In this document: positions 1 to 10,327 of the stretch, piece after piece
Layout of the letters: each line of letters opens with the position of its first letter
Position numbering within the stretch: the stretch's first letter is position 1
NCBI GenBank assembly: GCA_012934845.2
Contig: WNNJ02001019.1
Span: 28,740 to 92,739 of the forward strand
Source of the DNA: Pomphorhynchus laevis
Taxonomy: Eukaryota > Acanthocephala > Palaeacanthocephala > Echinorhynchida > Pomphorhynchidae
Length of the DNA stretch: 64,000 nucleotides
Reading direction: 5' to 3'
Position numbers and translations under genes: made by a program
The notes under the pieces: generated by a model
The model's input: only the letters and a program-made list of their open reading frames with translations
Database searches by the model: none
Told to the model about the DNA's origin: nothing

Positions 1-1338
1 CGATATCGGTATGTATGACTGATAATCCTCGCTACGTCGCTCAAGAGCCGACCACAATGGGGAGGAGTAATGGACAATATTTCTTAAACATTTATTATCC
101 ACATATGAAATATTTGAAATTACCAATGACTTATGAGCGGCGGAGGAAGGATTGAATGATCTACCTGTAGAGGCATCCAATGTATTTGAGTCTTCCTCCG
201 CACAACCTGAAAATTTCGAATTGTCAAGTTTGACTCGCCAGCTTCAATACGAGACTTCAAACATTGTTTAGCTTCACGTAGATGCTTACGTTCATTCACG
301 TCGAGATCTTTTAACAATCTTGCAGACGAACCTTGGAGACGATAAGAGTTCCTAAAGATGGTCTTAACGGCTTTTGGATCTGTCAGAATGGCTTTTAGCA
401 GTCTAGGACGATCGTTAATTTTTCCTCCCTATGCGGAATAAAGCAACTATTTTAATACTAGATACTATCTCTTCTGGGGATTGTGCCAAAACGATCGTGA
501 GAATATTACGTACCCTAGACAAATCTTCATTTAGTCGGTTTTGGATATTGACAGAGCTTGATTCCGACACATTGGCGAAAATAATAGAACGCAAAGGATC
601 ATGCTGTTTACGCAGTTGTGAGAAAGTAGACATTTGCTGCACCGGAGAACTCGCTCTAGAGGCATTCATTGATTGAGATGATATGAAATGAGCTTCCTTA
701 ATGTGCTCGTTTACGCACTCTTTATGTAGAACCACACTGTCATTACTAGTAGCTGAGTTCTGTATATCATCATTGCCTGTGTGAGTGTTGACAGTCAGCG
801 TTCGTTCATTTTCTGTTTGACGAACAGTATACGATTTTGAGTGACCTCTCTTCCAGATACGAACAGGAGTGAAACCCGTAACTGACGATGTAGTCTTGCT
901 AACTGCATGTGGGTATCGATGTGCATTTGGATCGATATCTGCATTATTGAAGGATTTATTCGAAGTTATAGAATTCACCTCACCCACCACCTCAGGTAAC
1001 TTATGCTGTATTTTTCGTTGTAAATTTACCTCAGATGCACTAGAGAGAATACTATTCTGTAGCATAGTTACGATCTCCTTAAGCTCTGACACCATTTTAA
1101 TATTATTTTGTAATTTTTCCTCAAGAATAGTGTTCCATTCACAATTACGAGCCGCACACACACCACAACAAAATTTACCGGATTGAACTACTTTAATATC
1201 ATCCGCTTTAACATTAATTTTAGACCATATGTTACAATTCACAGAGCAACATGCCACCTCTATCTCTACATATTGGTCCTTAACAGGACTTGCGAAACAT
1301 TGGCTTTTAACTTGCTTCTTACACTTTTTCCCCACCAT
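1..1338 (-). mobile_element. CR1/Jockey-type LINE copy 1, 5' part, cut by the window edge
   Basis: A non-LTR retrotransposon whose 5' end is near 1.34 kb and whose body runs off the left edge. Its ORF1-like frame (415-1338) is followed on the same strand by a shifted frame at 120-317 whose product (LLKDLDVNERKHLREAKQ in part) closely parallels a segment of the neighbouring LINE at 1640-3762 (LLRDLSIDDRLRLKEAKS). The two elements therefore belong to one family and lie head to tail. No RT is seen because the element leaves the window. The frame is broken at least once, so this is a decayed copy. Family assignment rests on the endonuclease of copy 2; CR1 and Jockey clades cannot be separated by eye. 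Confidence 0.75.
415..1338 (-). CDS. LINE ORF1-like protein with Cys-rich finger
   Basis: A 307-residue frame starting at an ATG at 1338. Near the N-terminus there is a cysteine-rich cluster (residues about 29-66: CCSVNCNIW, then CCGVC and NC) with the spacing of a small PHD-like zinc finger, a feature reported in ORF1 of some Jockey/CR1 LINEs. It is followed by a predicted helical stretch (ILEEKLQNNIKMVSELKEIV), a low-complexity linker, and a C-terminal part (RSIIFANVSES ... ALFRIGRKN) that looks like the nucleic-acid-binding domain found just before the endonuclease in related elements. ORF1 proteins bind LINE RNA. The frame stops at RIGRKN, and the continuation lies in a different frame to the left. 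Confidence 0.6.
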   Translation of the reverse strand: MVGKKCKKQVKSQCFASPVKDQYVEIEVACCSVNCNIWSKINVKADDIKVVQSGKFCCGVCAARNCEWNTILEEKLQNNIKMVSELKEIVTMLQNSILSSASEVNLQRKIQHKLPEVVGEVNSITSNKSFNNADIDPNAHRYPHAVSKTTSSVTGFTPVRIWKRGHSKSYTVRQTENERTLTVNTHTGNDDIQNSATSNDSVVLHKECVNEHIKEAHFISSQSMNASRASSPVQQMSTFSQLRKQHDPLRSIIFANVSESSSVNIQNRLNEDLSRVRNILTIVLAQSPEEIVSSIKIVALFRIGRKN

Positions 1339-1364
1339 ATATATCCAATTTGATATTGTCAGTT

Positions 1365-1500
1365 TAACTTCAGTGATGGTTTAACTTCGGATGTCGTCGA
1401 TGGTTGTCGATAATTGTCAAGCGGATGGTTGTCGATGGTTGTCGTTAGTTGTCGTCGAAGGTTGTCGTTGGTTGTCGTCGAAGATTGTAGTTTGATTGTT
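1365..1500. repeat. Imperfect tandem repeat of a GGTTGTCGT-like unit
   Basis: About ten imperfect copies of a 9-12-bp unit (variants of GATGGTTGTCGAT and GTTGTCGTCGAAG) sit directly upstream, in element sense, of the ORF1 start of LINE copy 1. The position suggests a minisatellite in the 5' UTR or promoter of the LINE, or at the junction between the two LINE copies. Confidence 0.75.
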
Positions 1501-1765
1501 TTACAATCTTGGTGGACAAGATTTTCCGCGAGCGAAGCGAGCGGAACTGAAATCTGGGATGTAATTTGCTAGTACAGTTATAAATTTTCTTCTATTTACT
1601 CTGTATGTAATTTATAGGTTTACAGCGCGTATGCTTAGCAGTCACATACCTAAATAAAGAGCGGGGATCACGGTGACAGTTTATACTTAGCTGTTTTTTA
1701 AAGATCGCCTACCAGTTCGCTTCATGGACGTAACGAGGTTTCGCCATTTCTCATAAGCGTTGAAA

Positions 1766-3238
1766 TTAGCTGTTTTTACGATAGTCATTAAAGGCCTTAC
1801 GTCTCATCTTTAAAGCATGTTTTATGTCGCTATTAAACCAAGGCGGTGAGATCGATGTCAAACAGTGTTTACTCTGAAGAGGTGAGAAACGATTAAGGAG
1901 GTGGTACAGAGTATCCCTGAAAAACTGCCATGAATATTCGACGCCAACATCAAAAGCATCCAACCACTTTATCCCAACGAGATATGTATTTACTAGAGCA
2001 AAGTCAGTTCTGAATGGGTTTACAGACGACGTCGGATTTACGCCATGTGAGTAGACATCGCTCAGACCAATCGAAATGACCACATGATCTGAATGACCTA
2101 TTGGGTCCAGATAGCTTAATCTATCGAGAATGTCATATGGTACAGTAAGGCATAAATCCAAAAGTGAATGTGAATCCTGTGAAAATCTTGTACTCTGACT
2201 GACATGTTGCTTAAGAGCCAAGCTGTTTATTAAGCCAAGTAGCTTCAAACTCTCGACATCCGAGTCATTGGAAGTGTAATTAACCCAATTGGCAGATGGC
2301 ATGTTGAAATCACCAAGTACAACAAATCTATCACAATAACTACTTCTCTCTATTAAAGCAGCTATGCTATCTGTGTTTGATCTTGTAGAACGATACACAG
2401 TCAATACCGTTATTGGGTGTTGACAATATAGCTTAATACACAATGCTTCATTATAGTTAATAGCATCACTAAGAGTTTCAATTACTCGGAATTGAAGCCT
2501 ATTAGAGATATACGCGATAACACCTCCTCCAATCTTACCTGTTCTATCACTTCTACTTATGATGTATCCCTCAATGAATATATCTACGTCTGCTATTGAC
2601 GAGCTAAGCCAAGATTCTGTGAAAATACCTACATCTGGTACGATATCTTGAAAGAGACATTTTACTTCATCTAACTTATTAAGTAGACTACGAATATTCG
2701 AGTAAATGATTTTTAAACCACCATTATTTGTGCTCAACTTGAAGGAAGAATCGCGAAGAAATTTTCGAAATTCACGAATACACCGATCGACATTGAGGCA
2801 AGGTGAAACAGTAAATATTTCACGTCTTAGGCGGAGGGCGCCAAAGTGGTAAGAAGGTTCGCAGGATTGAGCACATCTGAGAGTCCCTTCCAATGAATAT
2901 GTATACGCCTCCGCACAACTCGAAAATTTTGTATTGTCAAATTTTTTTTCACCCAACTCTAATCGACATGCTAACTCTGATTTAGCCTCTTTCAAACGTA
3001 ATCGATCATCTATGCTCAGATCGCGTAGCAGACGTATACTCGACCCTTTCAAACGATATGCGCCGTTAAAGATTATGTGAATAATTTCAGCGGAGTTGAA
3101 CACCACTTTGAGCAGTCTAGGTCTCAACTCATTACTTATCTTACCGAGACGAAAAGCGGCCTTTATCTTCATGCTCTTAACAACTTCGTCTTGACATTCA
3201 TACAATACCACCGAAAGAATGGATTGTAGATGACCCAA
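1766..3238 (-). CDS. LINE ORF2 fragment: ORF1-like tail fused to APE-type endonuclease
   Basis: A 490-residue frame. Residues about 1-165 match the C-terminal part of the ORF1-like protein of copy 1 (AFRLGKISNELRPRLLKVVF, LLRDLSIDDRLRLKEAKSE). Residues about 175-400 form an apurinic/apyrimidinic-type endonuclease: IIYSNIRSLLNKLDEVK, FTESWLSSSI, GGGVIAYI, VVLGDFNMPSANW, HSLLDLCL and the terminal IGHSDHVVI with the catalytic SDH. In LINEs this enzyme nicks target DNA to prime reverse transcription. The catalytic motifs look intact although the element lacks an RT. The ORF1-like domain and endonuclease share one frame here, which could be this family's layout or a secondary fusion. Confidence 0.85.
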   Translation of the reverse strand: MGHLQSILSVVLYECQDEVVKSMKIKAAFRLGKISNELRPRLLKVVFNSAEIIHIIFNGAYRLKGSSIRLLRDLSIDDRLRLKEAKSELACRLELGEKKFDNTKFSSCAEAYTYSLEGTLRCAQSCEPSYHFGALRLRREIFTVSPCLNVDRCIREFRKFLRDSSFKLSTNNGGLKIIYSNIRSLLNKLDEVKCLFQDIVPDVGIFTESWLSSSIADVDIFIEGYIISRSDRTGKIGGGVIAYISNRLQFRVIETLSDAINYNEALCIKLYCQHPITVLTVYRSTRSNTDSIAALIERSSYCDRFVVLGDFNMPSANWVNYTSNDSDVESLKLLGLINSLALKQHVSQSTRFSQDSHSLLDLCLTVPYDILDRLSYLDPIGHSDHVVISIGLSDVYSHGVNPTSSVNPFRTDFALVNTYLVGIKWLDAFDVGVEYSWQFFRDTLYHLLNRFSPLQSKHCLTSISPPWFNSDIKHALKMRRKAFNDYRKNS

Positions 3239-3297
3239 GTCGTCATCTAATCGTGCCTGGCTATTTACAGCGACAGATTCCTTTACGTTTGCAATAA

Positions 3298-3762
3298 TTA
3301 AACACTGTTCACGGTTATGAAGTCTTCCCTTCTTCGAAGTACCTGACGAGAGTCATATGCAGATGCCATGCTATTAAGTGAATGAGTGTCTTGAGAGTTA
3401 ATCACATTTGCTTTTGAAACACCTCTAAGAAGTACAGACCTAGTCATGCCCACATCATGTTGAATGTTACCTGGCGTCATTATTGAGGATTTTATGGATT
3501 CATGTTGAGGTTGTGCGGTTATTACTGAAGATCGTCGTCGCGATATTTGCATTTGCGAGTTGTGAGCCATTTCTGAGCGGACAGCAGATACGTTCGGTTC
3601 GTCGTTATTCACCCGGTTGTTATTACTACCAGACTGTGATTTGGGGATGTTAGCCAAGGTAGCACGTTTTAGCGTACGTCGGCTTGCAACCGAAAGACAC
3701 CGCAGACTCATGAAGTGGAAAATGTATTCAAAAGTAGCGGACCTCGCCACCATACGGGACAA
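3298..3762 (-). CDS. LINE ORF1-like fragment, N-terminal side of copy 2
   Basis: A 154-residue frame, Ser/Arg/Gln-rich and low complexity, ending about 60 nt before the next frame of copy 2. It has the place and composition of the linker half of ORF1 in copy 1 but lacks the Cys cluster. The first dozen codons overlap an RTE-like tail on the + strand (3722-3790), so the nominal ATG at 3762 is probably not the ancestral start. Nothing specific is recognised in it beyond its position. Confidence 0.4.
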   Translation of the reverse strand: MSRMVARSATFEYIFHFMSLRCLSVASRRTLKRATLANIPKSQSGSNNNRVNNDEPNVSAVRSEMAHNSQMQISRRRSSVITAQPQHESIKSSIMTPGNIQHDVGMTRSVLLRGVSKANVINSQDTHSLNSMASAYDSRQVLRRREDFITVNSV

Positions 3763-3790
3763 ACGCTGAAGGAAAATTAGAAAAAAGAAG
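3722..3790 (+). mobile_element. RTE-type LINE 3' tail remnant
   Basis: The sequence TTCAAAAGTAGCGGACC and the following CGGGACAAACGCTGAAG closely parallel the end of the RTE-like frame at 14040-14349 (TTCAAAAGCAGCGGACC ... CGGGAAAAACTC), including the purine-rich tail after it. Only about 70 nt remain. Confidence 0.4.
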
Positions 3791-4453
3791 AAGATCTAAT
3801 ATAATAAAAGTCAAATTGGTTATTCGACTATGTCGTATTCATTATGTTAATAGATTTCATTTTAGAATAGAAGAATGACAGAATAGATTACTGAACATTT
3901 TACACAATTTGATTTATTTGTGGAGATTACAATGAGCTCTGATGTATCATGCATATACTTTTGACTGATGCATATATTTCACATCCAATAATGTTTTTGC
4001 TTACCAAAAAGATTGAATGTTTCTGTAAAGTGTCTTCCAAATGAACCAACAACTTCATTGATTGATTTATTTTTGAAGTAATTTTCAGAGACTTTCCAAC
4101 CGATCAACTGTTGTATATTATCTTTTATGTTTTCAATCATAAATCTATACTTATAAACGTTGCATATTGCTAATACGTGTTATTTTTGTCATAACAAACC
4201 CTTTTTTAAAAATCAATGAAAAATATTAATTACAATTTATGCAAACGGCTTGTAGAATTGTATATTTTTCATTTTTGAAAATGATTTTGTGTCATTTTTA
4301 CCTGGATACATACACATTTTAAATTCCTGTTGATCTGCAATCCCTTGAACTTTAAAGGGATTGCAGATTTTTATTAAAAAAATTTAAAACTAAAAATGCC
4401 GATTTTTTGTTGAAATAATTTATCTGTAAATTACATGCAATGTAGTATTTTAG
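3791..4453. other. AT-rich non-coding stretch with a 14-bp perfect hairpin
   Basis: No coding frame or element recognised. At 4333-4368 a perfect 14-bp inverted repeat (ATCTGCAATCCCTT and its complement) encloses an 8-nt loop. It lies about 90 nt upstream of the candidate first exon at 4454, so it falls in the probable promoter or 5' UTR, but no function can be assigned. Confidence 0.5.
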
Positions 4454-4768
4454 ATGGAACGAGAAAATGATAGTGATGATAATGCTGAAGAAGTACCTCA
4501 TATTGAACCATTTAATATTGACTTACCAGATATAATTGAGATTAATGATATACAGTCTGAAGACTATGAAACATTGCTCGATGTCACAGAAGAATGGGGG
4601 ATGCGTCGACGGTTGAACGAAGCTAACGAAGAAGACATGCGAGAACAGCGACAACTGAGAGGGCTTCTCGAAATCGATACGAGAGAAGACCGTACTGATC
4701 TAGTGACGATTAATCCTAAAGAGGCAGAATGTATTATCGAAGATTTTAATGAAATTGAATTTGGAAAA
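4454..4768 (+). CDS. Candidate first exon of the UBR1-like gene (acidic N-terminal extension)
   Basis: An ATG-started frame of 105 codons ending at a good donor (GGAAAA|GTGAGC) in phase 0. The product is strongly acidic (MERENDSDDNAEEVPHIEPF, then DIIEINDIQSEDYETLLDV) and matches no family I recognise. The next exon can be entered in phase 0 through an acceptor TTTTAAG|GAG at 5418, giving an open frame straight into the UBR1-like N-terminus; the same TTTTAAG acceptor style recurs at 9789, 42367 and 45105. The alternative is that the UBR1-like protein starts at ATG 5427 and this is an unrelated small ORF. Animal UBR1 proteins also begin with a short divergent N-terminus, so neither option is excluded. 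Confidence 0.4.
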
Positions 4769-5417
4769 GTGAGCGATTTTTTTTAATTTTAATTTTGTTC
4801 ATATACTCTTGTTTAGTGTTGTAACAAACAATAATATATATATTTAATTTATAATGTAATGTATTTTCTTACATTTTAAGATGGTGATTTAAAATTGAAA
4901 CATATTGATAAAATATTTACAACATAACATAGCTAACCACGTCTTTTGCACCGTTATATTTTATATTTTCGTATGCATAAACGCTTCTTCTTTACAAACA
5001 TTAAACAATATATGTTTTTGAAAGAAACTTTTTTACCTTGTAAATTCAGACATTTTATTTTTAAATAACAAATTATTTATCAAATTTAATCTTTTCATTA
5101 ATACATCTTTAACTTTATTTTCAAATTTTTAATTTCAATAAAGTTATTAATTATCTGAGTTTTTAAATCGATAATTTTTTGATTAAATCAATTTTTATTT
5201 GAATTTTTATTTACTTTATAAATAAAAAATAAATTTGTTCTCTATTTATCACTTAAATTTGGTATTTAGACTTTCAATGCTCTCTTCAGAGAGAGAGCTT
5301 TAAATTATCATAATTTTATGATAATAATTTTATTTATCATAATTTTTTATGACTCTTATCTTTGCTCCAAATTCTGCAACGGTTGTACTTTTATACTAAA
5401 ATCGATTTTGTTTTAAG
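4769..5417. other. Intron or intergenic AT-rich stretch
   Basis: 649 nt without coding signal, mostly A/T homopolymer-like tracts. A small purine block (CTCTCTTCAGAGAGAGAG near 5280) forms a short inverted repeat. If the acidic exon is real this is intron 1; otherwise it contains the UBR1-like promoter. No TATA or initiator is convincing. Confidence 0.4.
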
Positions 5418-7141
5418 GAGCTATTAATGGACCTTAATGAAGAAAGCATATCAAATAAGCTATACACTGCATGGAATCGTCTTATTCCGTGTCTATATAA
5501 TTGGCCACTAGCCGCTACTGGAAAAATTGATAGAGGAGTTGATCGTAACATTGACAAATTGATAACTCCATTGAAAATTCTTATGAGTGGAAATCCTGAT
5601 TGGCAAAATGACTGGAAATCATTTTGTTCGCCAAATAAGCGTACTGTATGTGGAAAGATGTTTAAAACGGATGGCATAGTATATCAATGTTGGTATGTAC
5701 TTTTATTAATACAATAATCAATTTTGTATGACTGACTAAATATCATGAATATTGTTGTTTATCATTAACTATGTTGAATACACTTATAATTTAAAATAAT
5801 GAAAGCATATAAGCAAATAAATATCTCTACTCAATATCGTGCTTATACTACTTTCAGTTTACTATTTATACATAATAGTTTCCTTAAGGTGTGGAATATG
5901 ATGGCATTTCAGTTTAAAATAAATTTATTATATTTTAATAATTAAATCAATAAGTAAATAATTAATAACTAAAGTAATGTACTTAGGTTGTAGAATATGG
6001 TGACATTTCAGTTTTAAATAAATTTATTATATTTTAATAATTAAAAACATTTTGTCCGAACATGATGACCTCTATTCCGTATGTCTTATGTATGATGACC
6101 TCTATTCCTTATTCTTATACATCTGTTATTAGTCAATTCATAAAAATTGACTATGATTTAAAATTTTAATTTTTAATTTTATATAAATATATCGTATATG
6201 ATTATTTATTATTTATCTGATCTAATATTTTATTAGATGTATAATTAAATAGTTAGAAAATATTCTAACTTCTTATTCTAAGTTGTTATTATATTTTTTA
6301 TCAGTTATTTACTATTATGTGAAATTAATCCGTAAAGGAGTTTTAGCTTGGAGTACAAACTTTATAACTTCATAAGCGCAAACAACAGTTTATGTAATTA
6401 TCATTATTTGTTTTTATTTTACATTTTCATTTGACGAACATCCTTAAAACGTTAAAATTTTAATAATTTACGTAAAAATGATTTGGCGATTTTAATATAC
6501 GATTTTATTTAGATTTAATAATCTGATTGAGTGTAGTCTTTCATAAACAGTATAATTATTAGATATTAATTGTACTATAGAATTAACATAGTAATTACCC
6601 TAACGTCAAACATAATAGGCTAAATGAATAAAAATGTTTCGAGCTATTAGTTTAAACAATGTATCTGCATACGCTTAACGTAATATAACGTGTATATTGT
6701 ATTACATTTTCATTCGATAACTTGCTAAATGTTTTTATTTGAATAATTTTATTTATTTCAATAATATTTTATATTTTTGTTTATCATCAGGACTTGTTCA
6801 ACTGATCCCACTACAGTTCTTTGTTCAGAATGTTTTATGCATAGTGAACATCGAAATCATTCTTACAGAGTAAGAACATTATTTTTATCAATCGTACTAA
6901 AAAGATTTTGTTAGATGGCAAGTTCAGGCGGTGGTGGATTTTGTGACTGTGGTGATGTTGAATCCTGGGTTTCCTTTCCACACTGTAGCATTCATAAACC
7001 TGATGATTCTGATTCTACTGGTCGGTGCTCAGACGAAATTAAATCAAGAATAAGAACAGTGATCGGGGCAGTATTTCGAATTTGTGTAGAAGCTCTCTCA
7101 TGGACTAATTTTGAAGCGCTTCCGTCATACATTACAGATAG
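5418..7141 (+). CDS. UBR1: UBR1-like E3 ubiquitin ligase, exons with N-terminus and UBR zinc box
   Basis: Three exons: 5418 (or ATG 5427)-5692, 6791-6869 and 6915-7141, joined in consistent phase by GT/AG introns of 1098 and 45 nt. The first encodes the N-terminal helical part (ITPLKILMSGNPD, the counterpart of FTPLEWYLFGEDPD in human UBR1). The UBR box then runs from VCGKMF through TCSTDPTTVLCSECF and HSEHRNHSY to GGGGFCDCGD and CSIH, keeping every Cys/His zinc ligand and the acidic residues that bind basic N-terminal residues (type-1 N-degrons) in known UBR boxes. UBR1 and UBR2 are cytosolic RING E3s acting with an E2 of the RAD6 group. The two paralogues cannot be told apart here. The RING part lies outside the window. 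Confidence 0.93.
6056..6190 (+). repeat. Fragment of the Penelope-associated terminal repeat
   Basis: Within intron 5693-6790. ATGATGACCTCTATTC occurs twice 30 nt apart, followed by ATCTGTTATTAGTCAATTCATAAAAATTGAC, which closely parallels the repeat found in full at 36176-36480 and 43548-43805. It is an eroded solo copy. The rest of this intron is featureless AT-rich DNA. Confidence 0.6.
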
Positions 7142-7344
7142 GTAACATTTCACTTTTGATTCCGAACCGTTTAATCTCGATAGTTATATATTCATTTTTT
7201 ATTAAAGGTAAATTAGCATATTTTTTCAATAAGCAAATTGAATAGTAAATTTTCTAAATTTTCACAAATTTGCTGTTATCTGAGTGCAATTCGACAGAGA
7301 CATAAAAAGGACAGCACATAATTGAAATAATTAATTATTTTATT

Positions 7345-7455
7345 ATAAATTGATTGTTCACTCATATTGGATTATTTATTAGTAAAGAGAGTGAAGAAAA
7401 TATTTATTTAATCGAATTTTCAATAGCCTACTGCTATCATCTTCAGCGATAGCTC
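7345..7455 (-). repeat. Short repeat with CTGA-hairpin-GAAA motif, copy 1
   Basis: Shares ATTGGATTATTTATTAGT...GAGAGTGAA and AATTTTCAATAGCCTACTGC with copies at 35815-35940 and 38735-38850. On the minus strand it reads CTGAAGATGATAGC, a short loop, GGCTAT, then TTGAAAA: a 5-bp hairpin (ATAGC/GCTAT) between a CTGA(A)GA box and GAAA. That is the order of the hammerhead ribozyme core, but the outer helices are not evident. Confidence 0.6.
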
Positions 7456-7469
7456 ATCATCAGTAATGT

Positions 7470-8015
7470 TGAATGAACAGCAAAATGCAATGCTTGAACA
7501 AATGATGCATGCAATTGCGAGATTGGAGCATAATGTACGGGACCTGCAGAATAGAATACGTCAACAACCAGTCCTGATATTACTATGGTACCTGCTACAA
7601 ACAACGAGTTCAACAAGAATGACGTGAAAGAGATGATTGGCCGGAGTTAGACAACGCTCAATAATCCAAAGGCAAAACTTCGGGATACGCACGAGCTTGC
7701 TGCGTACTTAAGCATCTTGAAGGCAATATCGGAAGAAGATCTGGGTACCTACGCGGCAAAGGAATGGTTCCAGATCTTCTTTCGCCGTGTAGTGACAATC
7801 TACATGGCTGTCACTCACGGATGGCAAACAGTGGCACCTCAGTTACCAGTGTAACTGGGGTGGAAGCTGATCTAGCCAGGAGAGTAGGCCTTGATCTTAA
7901 TAAGCCGATCCAATTGCCATACACCCAACATGCGTTTATGCCTAAGGAACAGCTGACGATAAGAACACAGAATAGTCGGCCACAGACTTCATCAAAGCGA
8001 AAGAATCGCAGATAA
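7470..8015 (+). pseudogene. Unidentified decayed coding remnant, retroelement-like
   Basis: Coding-like composition, richer in GC than its surroundings. It begins with a heptad-like helical stretch (MLNEQQNAMLEQMMHAIARL) and ends with a basic tail (RPQTSSKRKNRR). The order coiled coil, middle domain, basic tail is reminiscent of nucleic-acid-binding structural proteins of retroelements, but no diagnostic motif is present and I cannot name the family. The copy is broken. It lies in intron 7142-9788. Confidence 0.3.
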
Positions 8016-9788
8016 AGGACTATTTTGATGTAGTAAAAAATGTAAAAAGAAATTTCTTTGTTTTTGACCTTTTAAAAGCTGGGGTATATTTTCTTTCTTT
8101 GGTCTAGTAACTAAAAGGACGGATATGAGGAAATAGCTAAGGACACGATACTCAAGTGAGACTGGGGTCTAATGATCAACCTGCACTTTGAAACGGTATA
8201 CGCCTTAAGTGAAAAACTCATATCCAATGAACTATCAACATAATGCTGGTAGGGGTTTTATTTGAAGAAGTTGTTCACTCCCTATAGGTGTTATGTTGGT
8301 ATGTATCATTATCCTTCTTAGTTATAGATAACAATCTTTTAAATTAAGAAGGGTTAAACATCTGAAATATGATTCCTTTCTTTCTTTTTAAAGATTAAGT
8401 GTACTAATGATTTTACATTATTATAGCACGATATACTACTTGTGTATTCACGCAATAGTTATGAATTTCTCTTCTCGGACAAAGAAAGGAATTCTATAAG
8501 TTAAGATCAGGTTATTGCTAATCTAAACTTCTTTTGGTTTAAATTCCTGAAACCTCTTAGTGATCATAATAAAATGATTACCTAGGAAGTGCAACTAGCA
8601 TTGTTTTACAATAATCTAGTCTGCGTATAATAATTATTATCAGAACAACATCTGGAATAATTAAAATTTTGATATAAACAGTTATTTGAAACAACTTTAT
8701 CAACTGTCTTCTACCATGTCTTGCACAGGAGCACAGCTTTTTCCCACACGTTCTCACGTGACTTTTTCGGAGAGTATAAATACCCCGAATAGAAGCTCCT
8801 AATACTTGTGCAAACATCGTCAGCAACAGGCAAAGGCTGTCACTTAGTTCAAAGGTAGAACTAAGTGATATATTACAAGGATCGGATCTTAAGTCAAAAT
8901 AAGGTTTGATCGCCTTTCGTTCCTGTAAAGTTACCAAACTATATAAAAATAAATGGATATTTTAAGCTAAATCGTATGATATCTCTAAAGATTCAGTTAA
9001 GGTAGATGAATATTTATCAAGATATGAAAAACCTATATTTTATTTCAATATTTAATATTGAATAGTTGACAAAATCAACATACTGTTTGAATTCATATCT
9101 TAAACATTTTAGAAAATACGGTTTATTAATAACGAAAATAATATACTCAAGTAACATACGAATTCGTCATTGTATTATTGTATAGTTCATTTAATGCATT
9201 TTCGCCGCCCTCTCGTCTCATTTATTGTTTCATAAATTTAAATCTATCATGCTGCCTTGCGTAACCTCTTCGTTTATTAGCCTACACTCACTAACTACTT
9301 TCAACATTTAATAGAAATGCTTTGAGCACATAATTTGTGCTTAGATATTTCTGTAAGTTGTAAAGTCGTGCAAATATTTGTACCAATCGTCAATTTCAGC
9401 TTTTATCTTTAAATATTTCTACCTTAAAGTTCTAACTTATTATCTTTTAAATGGTTTATTAATTCGTTATATTTCAAAGTGAGGTATATTTACATGACAA
9501 TAAGTTAAATACTGTAGTTAGCAATACTAAAAACTGCTTTAGACTATAATTCTTACTGTATCTTTAAAAATATGTGTTTGTTTGTGCTAATGTTTTTAAT
9601 TTAAAATATAAAAATTGATATTTTATATTAATTATTTATTTTTGATAATAAATTTAGATGTTTTTAATAGTTTATTACAAATGTGTTTTCATATTTGAGC
9701 CTTTTTATTTTTAAAGTTATTAAATGAGTAACAAACATCTTTTTAAATTCAGTTGATCTGGATTTTTTGAAAACTATTTTGTTTTAAG
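8016..9788. other. Intron remainder without a supported gene
   Basis: A 119-codon frame on the minus strand (8578-8937) has a hydrophobic isoleucine-rich end and no recognisable motif; codon use looks random, so it is not called as a gene. The rest, up to the acceptor TTTTAAG|TC at 9789, is AT-rich intronic DNA. Confidence 0.4.
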
Positions 9789-10040
9789 TCGGGAAGAATA
9801 TGATCGCATATTTGCCACTGTTGTACTTAACGATGAGATACATTCTTATATGGAGGTAATGTTTATTTTTAGTTCATTATTATATTATCAACAAAATAGG
9901 TCACCACATGCCTTTCATCCACTCTTGAAGTATCTCGTAGTCAAGCATACGACCTGGCTAATATGATTGATAAAGAAGGACGTACTACAGTGTGTGTTGG
10001 AAAGAGAAGTAGATGTATTAACATGAAAAAGTATATTGAT
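9789..10040 (+). CDS. UBR1: UBR1-like gene, two exons encoding the ClpS-like (type-2 N-degron) domain
   Basis: Exons 9789-9855 and 9900-10040 are separated by a 44-nt intron. The split codon AG|T from 7141 is completed at 9789 and both exons stay open. The product contains ATVVLNDEIHSYMEV, the counterpart of the VLFNDEVHTYEQV motif of the ClpS-like domain in animal UBR1/UBR2, then QAYDLANMIDKEGRTTVCVG matching the DKEGR segment that follows in the family. In known proteins this domain binds bulky hydrophobic N-terminal residues (type-2 N-degrons). The Asn-Asp pair contacting the N-terminus in ClpS-type pockets is present (LNDE). Confidence 0.9.
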
Positions 10041-10327
10041 GTAAGTTCCATCAGTAATTGTAGTTTTGATAATATTTAGGTTAATAGTATTTGTTTTTAA
10101 AAACCTTCAACTTTGTGGAAGGATTCATGTATTTAATTAATATTTAATAAACGTATTTAATTAATAAATACGTTAATGTTGGCATTTGACATGAAACCAA
10201 TCAAATAAAATCTCAATACAACCAGATTACTTTTTTAATTGACGAATGCAATTTAATTCCTAAATCATTCTGTTAATGACCAAATGCTTAATAAAGCACC
10301 GTATTTCTTACCACAAGTCTTGGCATG

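Larger units (their letters stand above)
1640..3762 (-). mobile_element. CR1/Jockey-type LINE copy 2 (ORF1 tail plus endonuclease, no RT)
   Basis: A second LINE of the copy 1 family, upstream of it in element sense. It contains part of ORF1 (3298-3762), a long frame with an apurinic-type endonuclease (1766-3238), and a short continuation in another frame (about 1640-1766, residues such as AYEKWRNLVTSMKRTGRRS) corresponding to the linker between endonuclease and RT. No RT follows: the copy ends near 1.64 kb and copy 1 begins about 0.3 kb further on. The upstream edge is blurred by an RTE-like tail on the other strand at 3722-3790. Confidence 0.8.

Noticed and set aside
8578-8937. 119-codon minus-strand frame as a gene
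   Set aside because: No motif, low-complexity isoleucine end, no splice partners and no similarity to the elements here.
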